Assembly (NCBI RefSeq): GCF_003208435.1
Contig: NZ_QKMF01000018.1
Coordinates: 1 to 64,000 of the forward strand
DNA: 64,000 nt
DNA from: Pelagimonas varians
Lineage (GTDB): Bacteria; Pseudomonadota; Alphaproteobacteria; Rhodobacterales; Rhodobacteraceae
Direction of reading: 5' to 3'
The stretch's first letter is position 1, and every line of letters starts with the position of its first letter. Shown in pieces: positions 1-7,688 of this stretch. The notes beneath the pieces were generated by a model, which saw only the letters and a program-made list of their open reading frames with translations, did no database searches and was not told where the DNA came from. The position numbers and the translations under genes are program-made.

Positions 1-786
1 AAAACCGCACAAACAGGCCCCTCTCGGCAGATTTGTTTTGCAAATCGCCTGACGGACAATTGGAACACATGGCTGCTTCTGACAAATGCAGAAACCTGAT
101 CAAAATGTATTGCTATGCAAGAGCCATCCACACAAAATATTCGCCGCACACCAGAATGCGGGCGAAATCGGTTCATTGGGGGCGCCTGATCGGGCAGCTG
201 AGTATTTGGCTTGGCCGACGTTAGTGTGGGACTGTGCTACCGTCCAGCATTCCGGAACAGCAGGCCTCAAGAACTGAAAAGGTGCAGCTTCTGGCTGGCA
301 TATTGAAAGTATATGCTGCCAGCATTTATCGCCGGTCCTGCTCTAACAATACCAACTCGATTTCTTGAGCCTTAACGTATGAATGCCTATCGTTGGCAGC
401 GATTGAGCCTTCCAAGATGACTCTGTCTCGGTCAATTGGAACCCCATCATACATCGTTACTTGCACCGTCGCTGCGGGGCAAAAGATTGGCGTTTTCTCT
501 GGTGAATTGATGGGTATTTGGCGAAGCGGCACCGAAAAGCCGGTTGCCTTTGTTCAAAGCCAAGCGGGGCCAAGTTGGCCAAGTCCGTCTGGCGAATCCC
601 CTTCTATTACCCAACAGAAAAACTCGGATTTAATTCCGCCGCACTGCAGCGCCGTTAGCGCTTAAGATGTGATCACACGACCAGAGCCAGTGATCACAAA
701 TTAATAAAAACTCACCAATTGCGCCAAAAAACCGCGCCTCTGCGGCGGGCTGGCGCGTGACAGGCCCGTAAAAAACATTAAAACAG
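1..786. other. Gene-poor region upstream of sdhC
   Basis: I see no supportable gene here. Open frames exist on both strands (for example 393-665 on plus and 326-532 on minus), but they overlap one another, lack clear ribosome binding sites and resemble no family I know. The last 120 bases should hold the sdh promoter; two palindromes at 668-698 are listed separately. A gene entering from the left edge cannot be excluded. Confidence 0.5.
668..698. promoter_or_regulatory. Candidate tandem operator upstream of sdhC
   Basis: Two ten-base palindromes, TGTGATCACA at 668-677 and AGTGATCACA at 689-698, lie exactly 21 bp apart (about two helical turns), so they face the same side of the DNA. Together they also form a larger inverted repeat. 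They end about 115 bp before the sdhC start, a plausible place for a regulator of the sdh promoter. The cognate factor is not identifiable from sequence. Confidence 0.5.
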
Positions 787-813
787 ATGCAAGGGAACGA
801 AAAGGACATCATC

Positions 814-1197
814 ATGGCCGACGTGAACCGAGGCAACCGCCCGCTTTCGCCGCACTTGCAAATTTACCGTCCGCAGCTGACATCAATCACCTCGATCCTC
901 ACCCGTGTCACGGGCAACGCTTTGATCGTTGCCGTGATCCTTGGGGTTTGGTGGTTGCTCGCTGCCGCGACATCCCCAGAATACTATGCCATCGTGAACG
1001 GCATCGTCACCTCATGGTTCGGCGATCTGATCTTCACTTTGTCTGCATGGGCTATCTGGTACCACTATCTTGCCGGTCTGCGGCATCTGTATTTCGACGC
1101 TGGCAAAGGTCTTGATATCAAGACTGCTGAAAACCTTGGCTGGATCATCGTGATCGCTTCGGTTTTGCTGGCTTTGTTCACCGTTATCGTGGTCTGA
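814..1197 (+). CDS. sdhC: Succinate dehydrogenase cytochrome b556 subunit
   Basis: This is a membrane anchor of respiratory complex II, which passes electrons from succinate to ubiquinone. The 127-residue protein opens with the family signature RPLSPHLQIY and has three predicted membrane helices. His84, in HYLAGLRHL, corresponds to the heme b axial ligand of SdhC; Ser27 and Arg31 lie in the quinone-site segment. I chose the ATG at 814 rather than the in-frame ATG at 787 because the signature follows directly and a purine-rich GGGAACGAAAAGGA stretch lies upstream. It is the first gene of the sdh operon, 10 bases before sdhD. Confidence 0.95.
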   Translation: MADVNRGNRPLSPHLQIYRPQLTSITSILTRVTGNALIVAVILGVWWLLAAATSPEYYAIVNGIVTSWFGDLIFTLSAWAIWYHYLAGLRHLYFDAGKGLDIKTAENLGWIIVIASVLLALFTVIVV

Positions 1198-1207
1198 GGA
1201 GGCTAAC

Positions 1208-1579
1208 ATGGGTTTTCTGACTGATCGTAAACGGGCAGTGGGGCGCGGCGCGTCGCATACAGGCACCGAACATCATTGGTTTATGCAAGTGACGTCTGTC
1301 GGCCTCGCTATACTTATCCCGACCTTTATCTTTTACTTTGGCAGCGCTCTGGGCAGCACGCACGACGAAGTGCTTGCTACTTTCTCGCGTCCGTTTCCTG
1401 CGATTTTGACCGCTTTGGTTCTGGTTGTTGGTCTGCAGCACTTTAACAAAGGTGCGCAGATGATGATCGAGGATTACTTGCAAGGGTCAGCCCGCAAGGC
1501 TGCCATCATCTTTACGATCTGCCTGAGCTATACGCTGATGGGCACTGGCTTGTTCGCGCTGGCCAAGATCGCGCTGTGA
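1208..1579 (+). CDS. sdhD: Succinate dehydrogenase hydrophobic anchor subunit
   Basis: Second membrane anchor of complex II, 123 residues with three hydrophobic helices. The N-terminal segment (GRGASHTGTEHHWFMQ) matches the SdhD style in alphaproteobacteria. It pairs with SdhC to hold heme b and form the quinone site. A strong GAGGAGG ribosome binding site overlaps the end of sdhC, so the two anchors are probably made in equal amounts. The gene is followed by sdhA after 12 bases. Anchor subunits diverge quickly, so identity rests partly on position between sdhC and sdhA. Confidence 0.92.
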   Translation: MGFLTDRKRAVGRGASHTGTEHHWFMQVTSVGLAILIPTFIFYFGSALGSTHDEVLATFSRPFPAILTALVLVVGLQHFNKGAQMMIEDYLQGSARKAAIIFTICLSYTLMGTGLFALAKIAL

Positions 1580-1591
1580 GGAACCAAAGAC

Positions 1592-3394
1592 ATGGCTGAA
1601 TATGAATATGAAACCCATGACTATGATGTCGTGGTGGTTGGTGCTGGCGGCGCGGGTCTGCGCGCAACGCTCGGCATGGCCGAGCAGGGTCTGCGCACCG
1701 CCTGCGTGACCAAAGTGTTCCCGACCCGCTCGCACACTGTTGCAGCGCAGGGCGGCATTGCTGCTTCGCTGTCGAACATGGGGCCGGATAACTGGCAGTG
1801 GCATATGTATGACACTGTTAAGGGGTCTGATTGGCTTGGTGATACCGATGCGATGGAATATCTGGCCCGTGAAGCGCCCAAAGCGGTTTATGAGCTAGAG
1901 CACTATGGTGTGCCATTCTCGCGCACCGAAGAAGGCAAGATTTACCAGCGCCCGTTCGGCGGTCACACCACCGAATTCGGCGAAGGCCCCCCAGTGCAAC
2001 GGACATGTGCGGCGGCTGACCGGACTGGTCACGCGATCTTGCACACGCTTTATGGCCAGTCTCTAAAGAACAACGCGGAATTCTACATTGAATACTTCGC
2101 ACTTGATCTTCTGATGGAAGACGGTGTTTGCAAAGGCGTGCTGTGCTGGAAACTCGACGACGGAACATTCCACGTCTTTAACGCAAAGACAGTTGTTCTC
2201 GCGACCGGCGGTTATGGCCGCGCCTACTTCTCGGCGACGTCTGCCCATACCTGCACCGGCGACGGTGGCGGCATGGTGGCACGTGCAGGTCTACCGATGC
2301 AGGACATGGAATTTGTGCAATTCCATCCAACCGGCATCTATGGTTCCGGCTGCCTGATCACTGAAGGCGCACGCGGCGAAGGCGGTTATCTTACCAACTC
2401 CGAAGGCGAGCGTTTCATGGAGCGTTACGCACCGACCTACAAAGATCTCGCACCGCGTGATTATGTTTCACGTTCGATGACGATGGAAATCCGTGAAGGC
2501 CGCGGTGTTGGCGCAGAAGGTGATCACATTCACCTGAACCTGTCACACCTGCCTGCCGAAGCGCTGGCCGAGCGACTGCCTGGCATTTCGGAATCTGCGA
2601 AAATTTTTGCTGGCGTCGATGTCACCAAAGAGCCGATCCCGGTAATCCCAACTGTTCACTATAACATGGGCGGCATTCCAACCAACTATTGGGGCGAAGT
2701 GCTGAACCCGACTGCGGATGATGCCAACGCGATTGTTCCCGGCCTGATGGCTGTGGGCGAAGCAGGCTGTGCATCTGTCCATGGTGCGAACCGTCTTGGC
2801 TCGAACTCGCTGATCGACCTTGTGGTCTTTGGTCGTGCCTCTGCGATCCGCGCCGGTCAAGTGATTGACCGTGATAGTGCTATTCCGACCGCTCCAAAAG
2901 CAGAAATCGACAAAGCCTTTGACCGCTTTGATGGGCTGCGCAACGCGACGGGAGCGATCCCGACTGCTGACCTGCGTCTTGATATGCAAAAGACCATGCA
3001 GCGCGACGCTGCGGTTTTCCGCACTGCCAAGACAATGGCCGAAGGCGTTACTGCAATGACCGAGATTGCTGGCAAGCTGGATGATCTCAAAGTGACTGAC
3101 CGCTCCTTGGTTTGGAACTCGGATCTGATGGAAACATTGGAATTGACCAACCTGATGCCCAACGCATTGGCGACAATCGTTGGTGCCGAGGCCCGCAAAG
3201 AAAGCCGCGGCGCGCATGCGCACGAGGACTTCTCAACGCGTGACGATGAAAACTGGCGTGTTCACACCATCAGCCGCATTGATGGCAATAAGGTCGAGCT
3301 GTCACATCGTCCGGTTGTCAAAGATCCGCTGACCACTGAGGAACAAGGTGGCATCTCGGTTGCGACGATTGCTCCGAAAGCTCGGACGTTCTGA
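1592..3394 (+). CDS. sdhA: Succinate dehydrogenase flavoprotein subunit
   Basis: Catalytic subunit of complex II that oxidises succinate to fumarate in the TCA cycle on the cytoplasmic face of the membrane. The 600-residue length is normal. The Rossmann motif [12 protein letters not shown] lies near residues 14-25, and His48 in [11 protein letters not shown] is the covalent FAD attachment site. The substrate-site motifs [10 protein letters not shown] and [11 protein letters not shown], and a C-terminal flavoprotein domain, are all present. It is followed with a one-base overlap by a lipoprotein gene rather than directly by sdhB. Confidence 0.98.
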   Translation: MAEYEYETHDYDVVVVGAGGAGLRATLGMAEQGLRTACVTKVFPTRSHTVAAQGGIAASLSNMGPDNWQWHMYDTVKGSDWLGDTDAMEYLAREAPKAVYELEHYGVPFSRTEEGKIYQRPFGGHTTEFGEGPPVQRTCAAADRTGHAILHTLYGQSLKNNAEFYIEYFALDLLMEDGVCKGVLCWKLDDGTFHVFNAKTVVLATGGYGRAYFSATSAHTCTGDGGGMVARAGLPMQDMEFVQFHPTGIYGSGCLITEGARGEGGYLTNSEGERFMERYAPTYKDLAPRDYVSRSMTMEIREGRGVGAEGDHIHLNLSHLPAEALAERLPGISESAKIFAGVDVTKEPIPVIPTVHYNMGGIPTNYWGEVLNPTADDANAIVPGLMAVGEAGCASVHGANRLGSNSLIDLVVFGRASAIRAGQVIDRDSAIPTAPKAEIDKAFDRFDGLRNATGAIPTADLRLDMQKTMQRDAAVFRTAKTMAEGVTAMTEIAGKLDDLKVTDRSLVWNSDLMETLELTNLMPNALATIVGAEARKESRGAHAHEDFSTRDDENWRVHTISRIDGNKVELSHRPVVKDPLTTEEQGGISVATIAPKARTF

Positions 3395-3831
3395 TGCGTT
3401 TATTGGCAAGCGCGGCGTGTATTTTTGGGCTGGTAGGTTGTGCCAGCACTCCGGGGGCGGACTATATTCTGTCCCTGAGTGCTGACACGCAGTTTGAAGC
3501 ACTCCGGGCTTGTCATCAGGAACTTGGTATTCAAGCTCCTCTTAACGCTCAACGGCTTGATTTGAATGATGGGCGTGTGTCGATATTCGCGGCCGACGGT
3601 GGCGGACTGACACTCAGTGATGCACGTGCAATCAATCGCTGCGCACAGCAACGCTTGCTTGCCAATCAATCGTCCAACTCCGGCCATGCCAGCGTTGCAC
3701 CGCAGCCCAATACGGCGATCGACTATCGCGCCGAATTGGAAACGCAAGCTGTGCCTCGTCAGCAATATCGCTCCGCGTATTGCCCTGCTGCAGCACCCGT
3801 ATTGTACGGAGGGACACAGATATGTCGTTGA
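3394..3831 (+). CDS. Small lipoprotein inside the sdh operon
   Basis: A 145-residue protein of unknown function. It begins with a signal peptide ending in the lipobox LVGC (Cys at about residue 16), which predicts lipid attachment and location at the periplasmic side. The rest is hydrophilic and contains five further Cys residues, including a C-terminal TQICR end. Its ATG shares one base with the sdhA stop, so translation is probably coupled. It lies between sdhA and sdhB with a second lipoprotein gene, so it may belong to assembly or anchoring of complex II, but that is inference from position only. Confidence 0.8.
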   Translation: MRLLASAACIFGLVGCASTPGADYILSLSADTQFEALRACHQELGIQAPLNAQRLDLNDGRVSIFAADGGGLTLSDARAINRCAQQRLLANQSSNSGHASVAPQPNTAIDYRAELETQAVPRQQYRSAYCPAAAPVLYGGTQICR

Positions 3832-4136
3832 TCCGTTTGCTCCCTATAGCGCTGATCTTGGCGGGCTGTTCCCAACAAGCACAAGACACCGTTGCGCGCG
3901 AAGCTGCGCGCAACGCCATCACCCCGGTTATTCAGGATAAATTTCCTGGCATCCCAGTGGAACCGGCTGTGAATTGCGTCGTCGACAATGCCAACTCAAC
4001 GCAAATTGGCGCGTTGGCCCTTGACGCTGTGACCGGTCCAACCCAATCCACCGTGGAAATTGTAACCCAGATCGTCTCCAAGCCCGAGACCCTCACATGC
4101 CTGACAGACGAAGGTCTGCCGGCGCTGCTTCGATAG
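3822..4136 (+). CDS. Second small lipoprotein inside the sdh operon
   Basis: A 104-residue predicted lipoprotein with signal peptide MSLIRLLPIALILAGC, the lipobox ending at Cys16. The ATG at 3822 overlaps the end of the previous gene by ten bases and has a GGAGGGA ribosome binding site; the longer frame from 3780 would bury the signal peptide, so I reject that start. Only two later Cys residues (CVVDNANST and LTCLTDEG) remain, which could form one disulfide. Function unknown. The pair of lipoproteins interrupts the usual sdhA-sdhB adjacency. Confidence 0.82.
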   Translation: MSLIRLLPIALILAGCSQQAQDTVAREAARNAITPVIQDKFPGIPVEPAVNCVVDNANSTQIGALALDAVTGPTQSTVEIVTQIVSKPETLTCLTDEGLPALLR

Positions 4137-4145
4137 GAGAGAGAC

Positions 4146-4928
4146 ATGGTCCAACTGACCCTCCCCAAGAACTCGACCATTCGTACGGGTAAAACTTGGC
4201 CCAAGCCCGAAGGGGCGACCAATGTTCGTCAGTTCCAGATTTATCGCTGGAACCCGGATGATGGTAAAAACCCGCAGGTTGATACCTACTTTATTGACAT
4301 GGACAGCTGCGGTCCGATGATTTTGGACGCGCTGATCAAAATCAAGAACGACGTTGACCCGACCCTGACCTTCCGCCGGTCCTGCCGTGAAGGGATTTGT
4401 GGGTCCTGTGCGATGAACGTCGACGGGATCAACACGCTGGCCTGTATCTACGGCCTCGACGAAGTTCAAAAAGACGTGGTCAAAATCTATCCGCTGCCGC
4501 ATATGCCAGTGGTCAAGGATCTTATCCCTGACCTGACGCATTTTTATGCGCAGCACGCCAGCACCATGCCGTGGCTGGAGACCAAGACCAACCGCCCTGC
4601 CAAAGAGTGGAAGCAGTCAATTGACGATCGCAAAAAGCTGGATGGTTTGTACGAGTGCGTGATGTGTGCTTGCTGCTCGACCTCGTGCCCCAGCTATTGG
4701 TGGAACGGCGATCGTTACCTAGGCCCAGCCGCGTTGCTGCATGCCTATCGCTGGATCATTGACAGCCGCGATGAGGCAACCGGAGAGCGTTTGGACGATC
4801 TTGAAGATCCTTTCAAGCTGTACCGCTGCCACACAATCATGAACTGCGCCAAGACTTGCCCCAAAGGGTTGAACCCGGCAAAGGCAATCGCGGAAATCAA
4901 AAAGATGATGATTGAACGCCACGTCTAA
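4146..4928 (+). CDS. sdhB: Succinate dehydrogenase iron-sulfur subunit
   Basis: Electron-transfer subunit of complex II linking the SdhA flavin to the quinone site. The 260-residue protein has the 2Fe-2S ligands Cys80, Cys85, Cys88 and Cys100 (CREGICGSC plus a later Cys). The C-terminal half carries [11 protein letters not shown] and [15 protein letters not shown] for the 4Fe-4S and 3Fe-4S centres. A GGAGAGAG ribosome binding site precedes the ATG. It is the last gene of the operon and is followed by a strong terminator. Confidence 0.98.
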   Translation: MVQLTLPKNSTIRTGKTWPKPEGATNVRQFQIYRWNPDDGKNPQVDTYFIDMDSCGPMILDALIKIKNDVDPTLTFRRSCREGICGSCAMNVDGINTLACIYGLDEVQKDVVKIYPLPHMPVVKDLIPDLTHFYAQHASTMPWLETKTNRPAKEWKQSIDDRKKLDGLYECVMCACCSTSCPSYWWNGDRYLGPAALLHAYRWIIDSRDEATGERLDDLEDPFKLYRCHTIMNCAKTCPKGLNPAKAIAEIKKMMIERHV

Positions 4929-4950
4929 GACGTTTCGACATTGAAAATGC

Positions 4951-4990
4951 AAAGACCCCGGAGTGCGAGAGCGTTTCGGGGTCTTTGTTT
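4951..4990 (+). terminator. Terminator of the sdh operon
   Basis: A perfect ten-base stem (AAAGACCCCG at 4951-4960 with CGGGGTCTTT at 4977-4986) and a 16-base loop, followed by GTTTT. It lies 22 bases after the sdhB stop. Confidence 0.9.
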
Positions 4991-5152
4991 TGGCGGGGTG
5001 TGAAACTCCCAAAAGCGACCTGGAAGATGCATCAGTCAGGTTCATATGCGCAAATCGCAATGCCCCCTTGTGAAATTGTCTGCTGCAATCTGGCAGTGTG
5101 ATCCCTACCTTGATTGACAGGGAAGAGATGCCAATTATTGAAAGGCAACCCA

Positions 5153-5284
5153 ATGGCACAGCAGGAAAAAACCAAGGCGCAGCAGGCGCTTGAAGCGCTT
5201 GAACAAGCATGGGCTTATTATACGCCAGAGCCGCGTCTGGTCTCGACTAGTCCTATCTATGAGGACATTCCGCTAGCCGCTTGA
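5153..5284 (+). CDS. 43-residue conserved-looking small protein
   Basis: A short ORF starting MAQQEKTKAQQALEALEQAW and ending at TGA 5282-5284. Support comes from a GAAAGG ribosome binding site eight bases upstream, an amphipathic helical first half, an aromatic WAYY centre and an acidic tail, and from the hairpin that follows at 5310-5332. I recognise no named domain. The isolated position after the sdh terminator suggests its own promoter within 4991-5152. It is small and soluble, and its function is unknown. Confidence 0.65.
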   Translation: MAQQEKTKAQQALEALEQAWAYYTPEPRLVSTSPIYEDIPLAA

Positions 5285-5309
5285 TCCCGATACCACTCAC
5301 GCAACGACG

Positions 5310-5332
5310 GGCCGTGCCAATTTGGTGCGGCC
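5310..5332 (+). terminator. Hairpin after the 43-residue gene
   Basis: An 11-position stem (GGCCGTGCCAA with TTGGTGCGGCC, two wobble pairs) closes on a very tight loop and is followed by a T-containing stretch (TTTCGGTT). It is probably a weak terminator. Confidence 0.5.
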
Positions 5333-5375
5333 TTTCGGTTGTGGGGGAGCCGCGAAGCGCGATAAAGGTGACGTC

Positions 5376-5561
5376 ATGTATCTGCTTCCACTCTTTGTCG
5401 TCGGCATTGTGCTGTATGGGTTGCGTGCCAATCGCAGCACCCGCGATTGCCGTTGGAGAGAGCGGCGGGGGGACATTGAAAGCACTTGGACGTGTTTGCA
5501 ATGTGGTGCTCAGACGACTGGACCCAAGGGAACACAGCCGAAAACTTGTTTGCGCGGCTAA
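5376..5561 (+). CDS. Small membrane protein with C-terminal zinc ribbon
   Basis: A 61-residue protein. Residues 1-17 form one membrane helix (MYLLPLFVVGIVLYGL), followed by a basic segment (CRWRERRGD) and a CLQC motif about 40 residues in, with a further Cys near the C-terminus, suggesting a small metal-binding ribbon or knuckle. I chose the ATG at 5376 because AAAGGTGA lies just upstream and the upstream in-frame extension is not membrane-like. No function is known to me. It lies between the 43-residue gene and the DUF1989 gene, and shares 5' spacing with neither. Confidence 0.65.
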   Translation: MYLLPLFVVGIVLYGLRANRSTRDCRWRERRGDIESTWTCLQCGAQTTGPKGTQPKTCLRG

Positions 5562-5617
5562 AGGCTTGCCAAATGGCGATGGTCAGCGTTTCCTACCGGA
5601 GAAAACAGGAGAGTGTG

Positions 5618-6463
5618 ATGACCACAGCCCCATCTGATGCAGATGCCCGCCGGGCCGTTGCTCCGGTAATTTGCTATCCAAACTCTAGCCTGCCAAAACC
5701 CGATATGGCGCTTTTTCAGCGTGTTTTGGGCGCGGCGACAGTGGTTGATACGCGTTTTGCCGCGCCAAGAGACGCCTGTACATTCGAAGTTCCTGCTGGT
5801 GGTTTTTTCAGAATTACCAGTGTTGAAGGCCCGCAAGTTGGGGATCTAAATCTTTGGAACGCTCACGATCTAACTGAGCGGTTCTATTCCGGTAAAACCC
5901 GGGCGCTGCACGGAACCCATGTGACCACCGGAGAGAGGCTTTGGTCATCCTTTCCCCATTTGCGACCCTTGGCAACGATCGTGCAAGACAGTCTTGAATG
6001 GTACGGGATCGATGAATTCGGGGGATCGGTTCATGATGTAATTGGCACACGCTGCGATCCCTATACGGGCAACCTATTGGCTGGGTCGCAGTATCACCAT
6101 TGTTGCCACTCTAACCTAACGCGGGCATTGGCAGCGCATTTAGGTGTCTCTGCGCAAGAAGCCGAGTCGCATGTGCATGATGTGCTTAATGTCTTTATGT
6201 GCACCGGATTTACGCGTGACACAGGCCAGTATTTTATGAAGTCCAGTCCCGTCCGCCCTGATGATAGTCTGACATTTTTTGCCGAAGTACCAATACTGGG
6301 CGCTCTTAGCGCTTGCCCGGGCGGGGACTGCTCTTCGGAACACAGCTCTGATGAGGCGGCCTGCTATCCGCTCAAAGTCGAAGTGCTTGTTGCTGAAGCT
6401 GGGAACCTGCAAGGGTGGTCGAGCCCGCCGAAGAACGGATACGATCAAAGTCACGGGCTTTAG
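5618..6463 (+). CDS. DUF1989 (urea carboxylase-associated) family protein
   Basis: A 281-residue protein with the hallmark blocks of the DUF1989 family: GDLNLWNAHDLTERF, CDPYTGNLLAGSQYHHCCHS, HDVLNVFMCTGF and ACPGGDCS. The conserved Cys and His residues fit a metal site. Family members linked to urea or guanidine carboxylase act as carboxyguanidine deiminase subunits; others stand alone with unknown substrates. Here no carboxylase gene is nearby and only one copy is present, so substrate assignment is not possible. The start at 5618 has an ACAGGAGAG ribosome binding site; the longer frame from 5486 overlaps the zinc-ribbon gene and is less likely. Confidence 0.85.
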   Translation: MTTAPSDADARRAVAPVICYPNSSLPKPDMALFQRVLGAATVVDTRFAAPRDACTFEVPAGGFFRITSVEGPQVGDLNLWNAHDLTERFYSGKTRALHGTHVTTGERLWSSFPHLRPLATIVQDSLEWYGIDEFGGSVHDVIGTRCDPYTGNLLAGSQYHHCCHSNLTRALAAHLGVSAQEAESHVHDVLNVFMCTGFTRDTGQYFMKSSPVRPDDSLTFFAEVPILGALSACPGGDCSSEHSSDEAACYPLKVEVLVAEAGNLQGWSSPPKNGYDQSHGL

Positions 6464-6472
6464 GTTGGGAAA

Positions 6473-6487
6473 GGGCGGAGTCCGCCC
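6473..6487. terminator. Short hairpin between convergent genes
   Basis: A six-base GC stem (GGGCGG with CCGCCC) and three-base loop between the DUF1989 gene and deoD, which converge. No strong T-run follows on either strand, so termination is only possible. Confidence 0.4.
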
Positions 6488-6500
6488 TAACCCTTGGGTT

Positions 6501-7211
6501 CTATGTGCTGGGAAAGGCTGCTTCCAAAGCGATTTCCACCATGTCCCCGAAAGAGGTTTCACGGTCAGCTGATGGCAGCGCTTCGCCGGTTTTCAAGTGG
6601 TCGGATACGGTCAAAACCGCCAATGCTCGAACGCCATAACGCGCCGCGAGAATGTAGAGCTCAGCGGCTTCCATCTCAACACCAAGGGTGCCGTGACGCT
6701 CCATTTCATTGGTCAGATCCGGACGTTCGTCATAGAAAACGTCGGATGAGTATATGCCGCCAACATGATAAGAAACACCGCGCGACTTTGCCGAAGCGAC
6801 TGCAGTTTCAAGAAGGCTATAATCCGCGCAGGGAGCATAGTTTAGTTCTTTGAAAATACCGCGTGACGGCGTCGATACGGTCGAAGCTGTCATCGCAATG
6901 ATCACATCGCGAAGTTTCACCGAATCCTGCATTCCGCCGCAAGACCCAATACGAATAAGCGTTTTGGCTCTATAGTCGCGGATCAGCTCATTGGCGTAAA
7001 TAGACAGGGACGGCATTCCCATGCCCGACCCATGGATCGTCACCCGATTGCCGCGCCACGTGCCAGTAAAGCCAAGCATACCGCGGACTTTGTTCACGCA
7101 TACAACGTCGCTGAGAAACTTGTTGGCTGCCCATTCGGCACGATAAGGGTCGCCGGGTAGCAACACTGTTTCTGCAATTTGGCCTTGTTCAGCCCCGATA
7201 TGAACGGTCAC
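6501..7211 (-). CDS. deoD: Purine-nucleoside phosphorylase (DeoD type)
   Basis: Cytosolic enzyme that cleaves purine (deoxy)ribonucleosides with phosphate to the base and (deoxy)ribose-1-phosphate in purine salvage. The 236 residues match the length of the hexameric DeoD family. Visible motifs are [12 protein letters not shown] at the N-terminus, [10 protein letters not shown] in the phosphate site, [10 protein letters not shown] in the nucleoside site and [10 protein letters not shown] near the end, which holds the catalytic Asp. Translation starts at GTG, one base after the stop of the H-NS-like gene, so the two are almost certainly co-transcribed. Confidence 0.95.
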   Translation of the reverse strand: MTVHIGAEQGQIAETVLLPGDPYRAEWAANKFLSDVVCVNKVRGMLGFTGTWRGNRVTIHGSGMGMPSLSIYANELIRDYRAKTLIRIGSCGGMQDSVKLRDVIIAMTASTVSTPSRGIFKELNYAPCADYSLLETAVASAKSRGVSYHVGGIYSSDVFYDERPDLTNEMERHGTLGVEMEAAELYILAARYGVRALAVLTVSDHLKTGEALPSADRETSFGDMVEIALEAAFPST

Positions 7212-7212
7212 T

Positions 7213-7521
7213 TTAGATTTCCAGATCTTCGACGGTTTTGCCGGAGTTCAGTGCTTCGATCACCCAATTCGGTTTGCGGCCACGACCTGTCCAAGTTTGG
7301 GACGCATTGTCTGGATTCGCATATTTAGGAGCACCTTTTGTGGTCTTGCCGCCAGTCGCCAGGATTTCGTCCAATGAATAGCCAAATTCTTTGACGGCTT
7401 TTTCAGCGGCCAGTTTTGCTTCCGCTTTACGGCGGATATCGACTGATTTCAGCGCCTTGGTGGCGTCCGAAATCAATTTGGTCAACTCGTCGCGCGACAT
7501 GTTTTCCAGATTGATTTGCAT
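7213..7521 (-). CDS. H-NS family nucleoid protein (HvrA-like)
   Basis: A 102-residue DNA-binding protein. The N-terminal half (about residues 1-55) is charged and helical and should form the oligomerisation coiled coil. The C-terminal half ends with the H-NS DNA-binding signature [11 protein letters not shown] at about residues 76-86. Rhodobacter HvrA, which tunes photosynthesis and nitrogen genes, is of this type, but many paralogues exist, so I give no symbol. It is first in a two-gene unit with deoD, an unexpected partner for a nucleoid protein. Confidence 0.9.
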   Translation of the reverse strand: MQINLENMSRDELTKLISDATKALKSVDIRRKAEAKLAAEKAVKEFGYSLDEILATGGKTTKGAPKYANPDNASQTWTGRGRKPNWVIEALNSGKTVEDLEI

Positions 7522-7615
7522 TTTATTCTCCCATTTCTGTGGGCACCTAAGTCAATAATTATTAAAAAAATGACAAGATGGATATTTGTGTCAATGAAAA
7601 ACAGGCGCAAAAAGG

Positions 7616-7650
7616 AAAAGGCCGATCAATCAGGTGATGAACGGCCTTTT
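7616..7650 (-). terminator. Terminator of ethylmalonyl-CoA mutase gene
   Basis: A perfect nine-base stem, AAAAGGCCG at 7616-7624 with CGGCCTTTT at 7642-7650. On the minus strand it is followed by a T-rich run (CCTTTTTG). It lies about 40 bases after the mutase stop. Confidence 0.85.
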
Positions 7651-7688
7651 CATTCTGTGACTCGAATGGGTGACAGATCTGGAGGATC

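Noticed and set aside
326-532. 68-codon minus-strand ORF near the left edge
   Set aside because: No ribosome binding site or family likeness, and the plus strand is open over the same bases. Kept only as part of the gene-poor region.
2543-3223. 226-codon open frame on the minus strand opposite sdhA
   Set aside because: It lies wholly inside sdhA, has no family likeness and no ribosome binding site, and reflects the high-GC codon pattern of sdhA.
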